Origin: Breoghania sp.
GTDB lineage: Bacteria > Pseudomonadota > Alphaproteobacteria > Rhizobiales > Stappiaceae
Length of the DNA: 64,000 nt
Direction of reading: 5' to 3'
Assembly: GCF_963674635.1 (NCBI RefSeq)
Contig: NZ_OY771475.1
Span: 3,224,001 to 3,288,000, forward strand
The notes below the pieces were generated by a model, which saw only the letters and a list, made by a program, of their open reading frames with translations, searched no databases and was not told the DNA's origin. Shown here one piece after another: positions 61,785 through 64,000 of the stretch; the first letter of the stretch is position 1, and every line of letters starts with the position of its first letter. Both the position numbers and the translations under genes were made by a program.

Positions 61785-62183
61785 ATGGCACGGATACTGG
61801 TGACCGAGGACGACGAGGCGGTCCGCTCTTTCGTGAAGCGGGCGCTCGAACTCGACGGCCATTCGGTGGAAATTGCTGAGGACGGTGGCGAGGCGGTTGA
61901 CGTCCTCAAGCAGTATGGCGGTGCGTTCGATCTGGTGTTGTCGGATATCAAGATGCCGGTCATGGACGGCATTGCGCTGGCGCTGGTCGTCGCACGCGAC
62001 TGGCCGTCGCTTCGCATCCTGTTGATGACCGGGTTTGCCGATCAGCGTGAACGTGCGCACAATCTCGACGCTCTGGTCCACGATGTGGTGACCAAACCCT
62101 TCTCGTTGGCAGATATCCGCCGCGCCGTTTCCATGGCCCTGGCCGGCATCATCAATGAGGATGACCGCAAGCTCTATGCCTGA
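61785..62183 (+). CDS. Single-domain response regulator
   Basis: 132 residues that form only a receiver domain: acidic pocket EDD (8-10), phospho-acceptor Asp54 (SDIKMPVMDG), Thr82 and Lys104. The ATG at 61785 has AGGAGG eight bases upstream. No output domain is fused, so it acts by protein contact, like DivK or CpdR. It resembles CpdR-related regulators in outline, but I cannot assign it. It follows hpt by 190 bases, where a short GGCCT / AGGCC hairpin may end the hpt message. Confidence 0.85.
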   Translation: MARILVTEDDEAVRSFVKRALELDGHSVEIAEDGGEAVDVLKQYGGAFDLVLSDIKMPVMDGIALALVVARDWPSLRILLMTGFADQRERAHNLDALVHDVVTKPFSLADIRRAVSMALAGIINEDDRKLYA

Positions 62184-62292
62184 GGGCAGGCGGTCACATT
62201 CCAAGGCGCACCGCCCGGCACACCCCTGTGCCGCGCGATGTTCCGTTTCAGCCTGATTTCCGAAGACCTTTTTCAGACACGGACGCGACGGC

Positions 62293-63267
62293 TCAAGGTT
62301 CGATGATGACCTTGCCAAGCGCGCGCCGTTGCGCCAGCTCCTCAAGGGCCCTGGGGGTTTCCGCCAACGGATAGACCGCATGGATATGCGGCTTCAGTTC
62401 GCCCTTGGCGACCCAGTCGAGAAGCTGCTCCACGTCCTTGCGGTGCTGGTCCGGTTCGCGCTCATTGGCTGCGCCCCAGAACACGCCGCGTATGTCGCAT
62501 CCCTTCAAGAGCACCAGATTGAGCGGGATCTTCGGGATCGCGCCTGCGGCAAAGCCGATCACCAGGTAACGCCCGCGCCAGGCGGTGGCGCGCAGGGCCT
62601 GTTCGGCATAGTCGCCGCCGACCGGATCATAGACAACATCGACACCGGCCCCGTCCGTCAGCTCCTTGAGGCGTGTCTTCAGGTCTTCTTTCGCGTAATT
62701 CACCGTGTCGGTCGCGCCGAAACGGCGGGCGAAGGCGAGCTTTTCTTCCGACGAGGCACAGGCGATGACACGCGCGCCCATCAGGGTCGCGATCTCCACC
62801 GCGGCCTGACCGACACCGCCGGATGCGCCCAGAACGGCGACCGTCTCGCCGGGCTTCAGATCGCCGCGTCCGCGCAGCGCATGCAGGGTGGTGCCATAGG
62901 TGACCATCAGACCGGCTGCGAGGGCAAAGGGCACATCGTTCGGCAAGGCGGTCACATTGGCTTCCTTCACCGCCACCTTTTCGCGACAACAGCCAAAGCG
63001 ATTATAGGCGACCACGCGGTCGCCGGGCTTGATCCGGGTCACGCCTTCGCCGACGGCTGAAACGATGCCCGCCATTTCGGCGCCTGGCGAAAACGGCAGG
63101 TCCGGCTTGGTCTGGTAACGGTTCTCAATGATCAGCGTATCGAAGAAGTTCAGCGCGGCGGCTTTCATTTCCACCACCACTTCGCCCGGCCCGGCTTCCG
63201 GCTCGGCAATGTCCTCAAGGACAAGTGTCTCCGGCGGCCCGTAGGCCTTGCAAAGGATCGCCTTCAT
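62293..63267 (-). CDS. NADPH:quinone oxidoreductase family protein
   Basis: Zinc-independent medium-chain dehydrogenase/reductase, 324 residues from ATG 63267. The Rossmann motif is VLGASGGVGQAAVE, and NFFDTLIIENRYQ and FSPGAEMAGIV are typical of quinone oxidoreductases. The substrate is not defined. The frame is open to 63315 upstream. Confidence 0.9.
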   Translation of the reverse strand: MKAILCKAYGPPETLVLEDIAEPEAGPGEVVVEMKAAALNFFDTLIIENRYQTKPDLPFSPGAEMAGIVSAVGEGVTRIKPGDRVVAYNRFGCCREKVAVKEANVTALPNDVPFALAAGLMVTYGTTLHALRGRGDLKPGETVAVLGASGGVGQAAVEIATLMGARVIACASSEEKLAFARRFGATDTVNYAKEDLKTRLKELTDGAGVDVVYDPVGGDYAEQALRATAWRGRYLVIGFAAGAIPKIPLNLVLLKGCDIRGVFWGAANEREPDQHRKDVEQLLDWVAKGELKPHIHAVYPLAETPRALEELAQRRALGKVIIEP

Positions 63268-63416
63268 TTGTGTTTCAGCCCGTTTTTCGTTAGATGCCCT
63301 CACCGCTGGTACCATGAGGCCGGCAGTTTTGAAAAGTTACAATGTCATCCCTGGCAGGGACCGGGGGTGCCATATGGCCGTCTGCGTGACGGCTTTCAGA
63401 CAGGACGAGACGAGAC

Positions 63417-63968
63417 ATGCGCGGCTATTTCGCTATCGGCATCGAAGGGGTTTCCAAGGTGATGAACCTCGGCAACCTCATACGCACCGCGCACGGCTTC
63501 GGCGCGTCCTTCGTGTTCACGGTGGACGCCGACAAGCGTCTCGGCCGGGTGCCGAAATCCGATACCTCGCGGACGCCCGACCACACGCCCTATTACGCGT
63601 GGAAGTCGATCGACGACATGCAGCTTCCCGGGGGCTGCAAGCTGGTGGGCGTGGAGCTGACCGATGATGCGGTGGAACTGCCGAGTTTCGGCCATCCGCT
63701 GCGCGCGGCCTATGTGATGGGCCCGGAACGGGGGTCGCTTTCACCGGAAATGCTGGCGCGGTGCGATCATGTGGTGCGCATCCCGACCGGCTTTTGCATC
63801 AACGTGGCGACCGCAGGGGCCATCGTCATGTATGATCGCGTGCGCACGATGGGGCGATTTGCGGAGCGGCCTCTGGTCGGCGGCGCGCCGCGCGAAGGTT
63901 TGCGCGAACATGTGCATGGCGGCCCGATCACGCGGACGGGAAAAAAGCGCAACACGCTTGCGACGTGA
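63417..63968 (+). CDS. SpoU/TrmH-type RNA methyltransferase
   Basis: SAM-dependent 2'-O-methyltransferase of tRNA or rRNA with the SPOUT fold, 183 residues. Motif 1 is MNLGNLIRTAHGFGA, motif 2 YVMGPERGSLS, and motif 3 IPTGFCINVATAGAIVMYDR, the knot region that binds SAM. The C-terminal 30 residues are basic (TRTGKKRN). The exact RNA target is unknown. Confidence 0.88.
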   Translation: MRGYFAIGIEGVSKVMNLGNLIRTAHGFGASFVFTVDADKRLGRVPKSDTSRTPDHTPYYAWKSIDDMQLPGGCKLVGVELTDDAVELPSFGHPLRAAYVMGPERGSLSPEMLARCDHVVRIPTGFCINVATAGAIVMYDRVRTMGRFAERPLVGGAPREGLREHVHGGPITRTGKKRNTLAT

Positions 63969-64000
63969 GCGCCGGGCGAGGGGAGGGGGACACACTCTTG

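Noticed and set aside
1..64000. Search for mobile elements, toxin-antitoxin pairs, CRISPR arrays, rRNA and tRNA genes
   Set aside because: No transposase, integrase, regularly spaced repeats, or cloverleaf or rRNA sequence was recognised by eye; a covariance-model scan would be needed to be certain.

Overview
This window is chromosomal DNA, mostly GC-rich, from an alphaproteobacterium, most likely of the order Hyphomicrobiales (Rhizobiales). The evidence is the irr / fabA-fabB-fabI neighbourhood, perfect CtrA boxes (TTAA-N7-TTAA), a GAAC-N7-GAAC SOS box of the alphaproteobacterial type, and the order hemE-hemJ-rho-mnmE-mnmG-rsmG-parA-parB that surrounds the replication origin in this class. 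I saw no rRNA, tRNA, CRISPR array, transposase or prophage gene. Nearly all of the window reads as vertically inherited core chromosome.

Layout. 1-4.5 kb: trpB (5' truncated by the window edge), trpA, accD, folC on the + strand. 4.5-14.7 kb: a DNA-repair methyltransferase, a HerA-like ATPase, a DUF2244 protein, nth, the iron regulator irr, divergent fabA-fabB-fabI, an SH3 protein and a 2-hydroxyacid dehydrogenase. 14.7-18.8 kb: dnaQ, coaE, aroE, maf and the PPDK regulator on the - strand. 18.8-19.2 kb: candidate oriC with two perfect CtrA boxes. 19.2-31.4 kb: hemE, hemJ, rho, a GNAT protein, a large thioredoxin-fold protein (opposite strand), mnmE, mnmG, rsmG, parA, parB, with four parS or parS-like sites. 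Most genes either side of the candidate origin point away from it.

31.4-39.9 kb is the main accessory cluster: a flavodoxin-like oxidoreductase, a GlcD-type FAD oxidase, a cytosine-deaminase-type amidohydrolase, a complete ABC importer, a RidA protein and an 8-oxoguanine-deaminase-type enzyme. Together they look like import and breakdown of nucleobases or related N-heterocycles. 39.9-47.9 kb holds chrA, an HExxH protein, a small membrane protein, a creatininase, an amino-acid dehydrogenase, a DUF1007 / mini-protein / NicO-type Ni/Co efflux operon and a beta-carbonic anhydrase. 47.9-51.2 kb is a complete pqqABCDE operon on the - strand with a strong dyad before pqqA.

51.4-64 kb: asd, an HBM-domain chemoreceptor, two small hypotheticals (one with a LexA box), plsC, a DUF218 protein, ftsX-ftsE, a zinc-ribbon membrane protein sharing a CtrA-box intergenic region with ftsE, hpt, a single-domain response regulator, a quinone oxidoreductase and a SpoU-type RNA methyltransferase.

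The strongest regulatory signals are linked to the cell cycle and chromosome: CtrA boxes at the candidate origin and at ftsE, and ParB sites around rho, mnmG and rsmG, two of which form a perfect inverted repeat enclosing the rho terminator.
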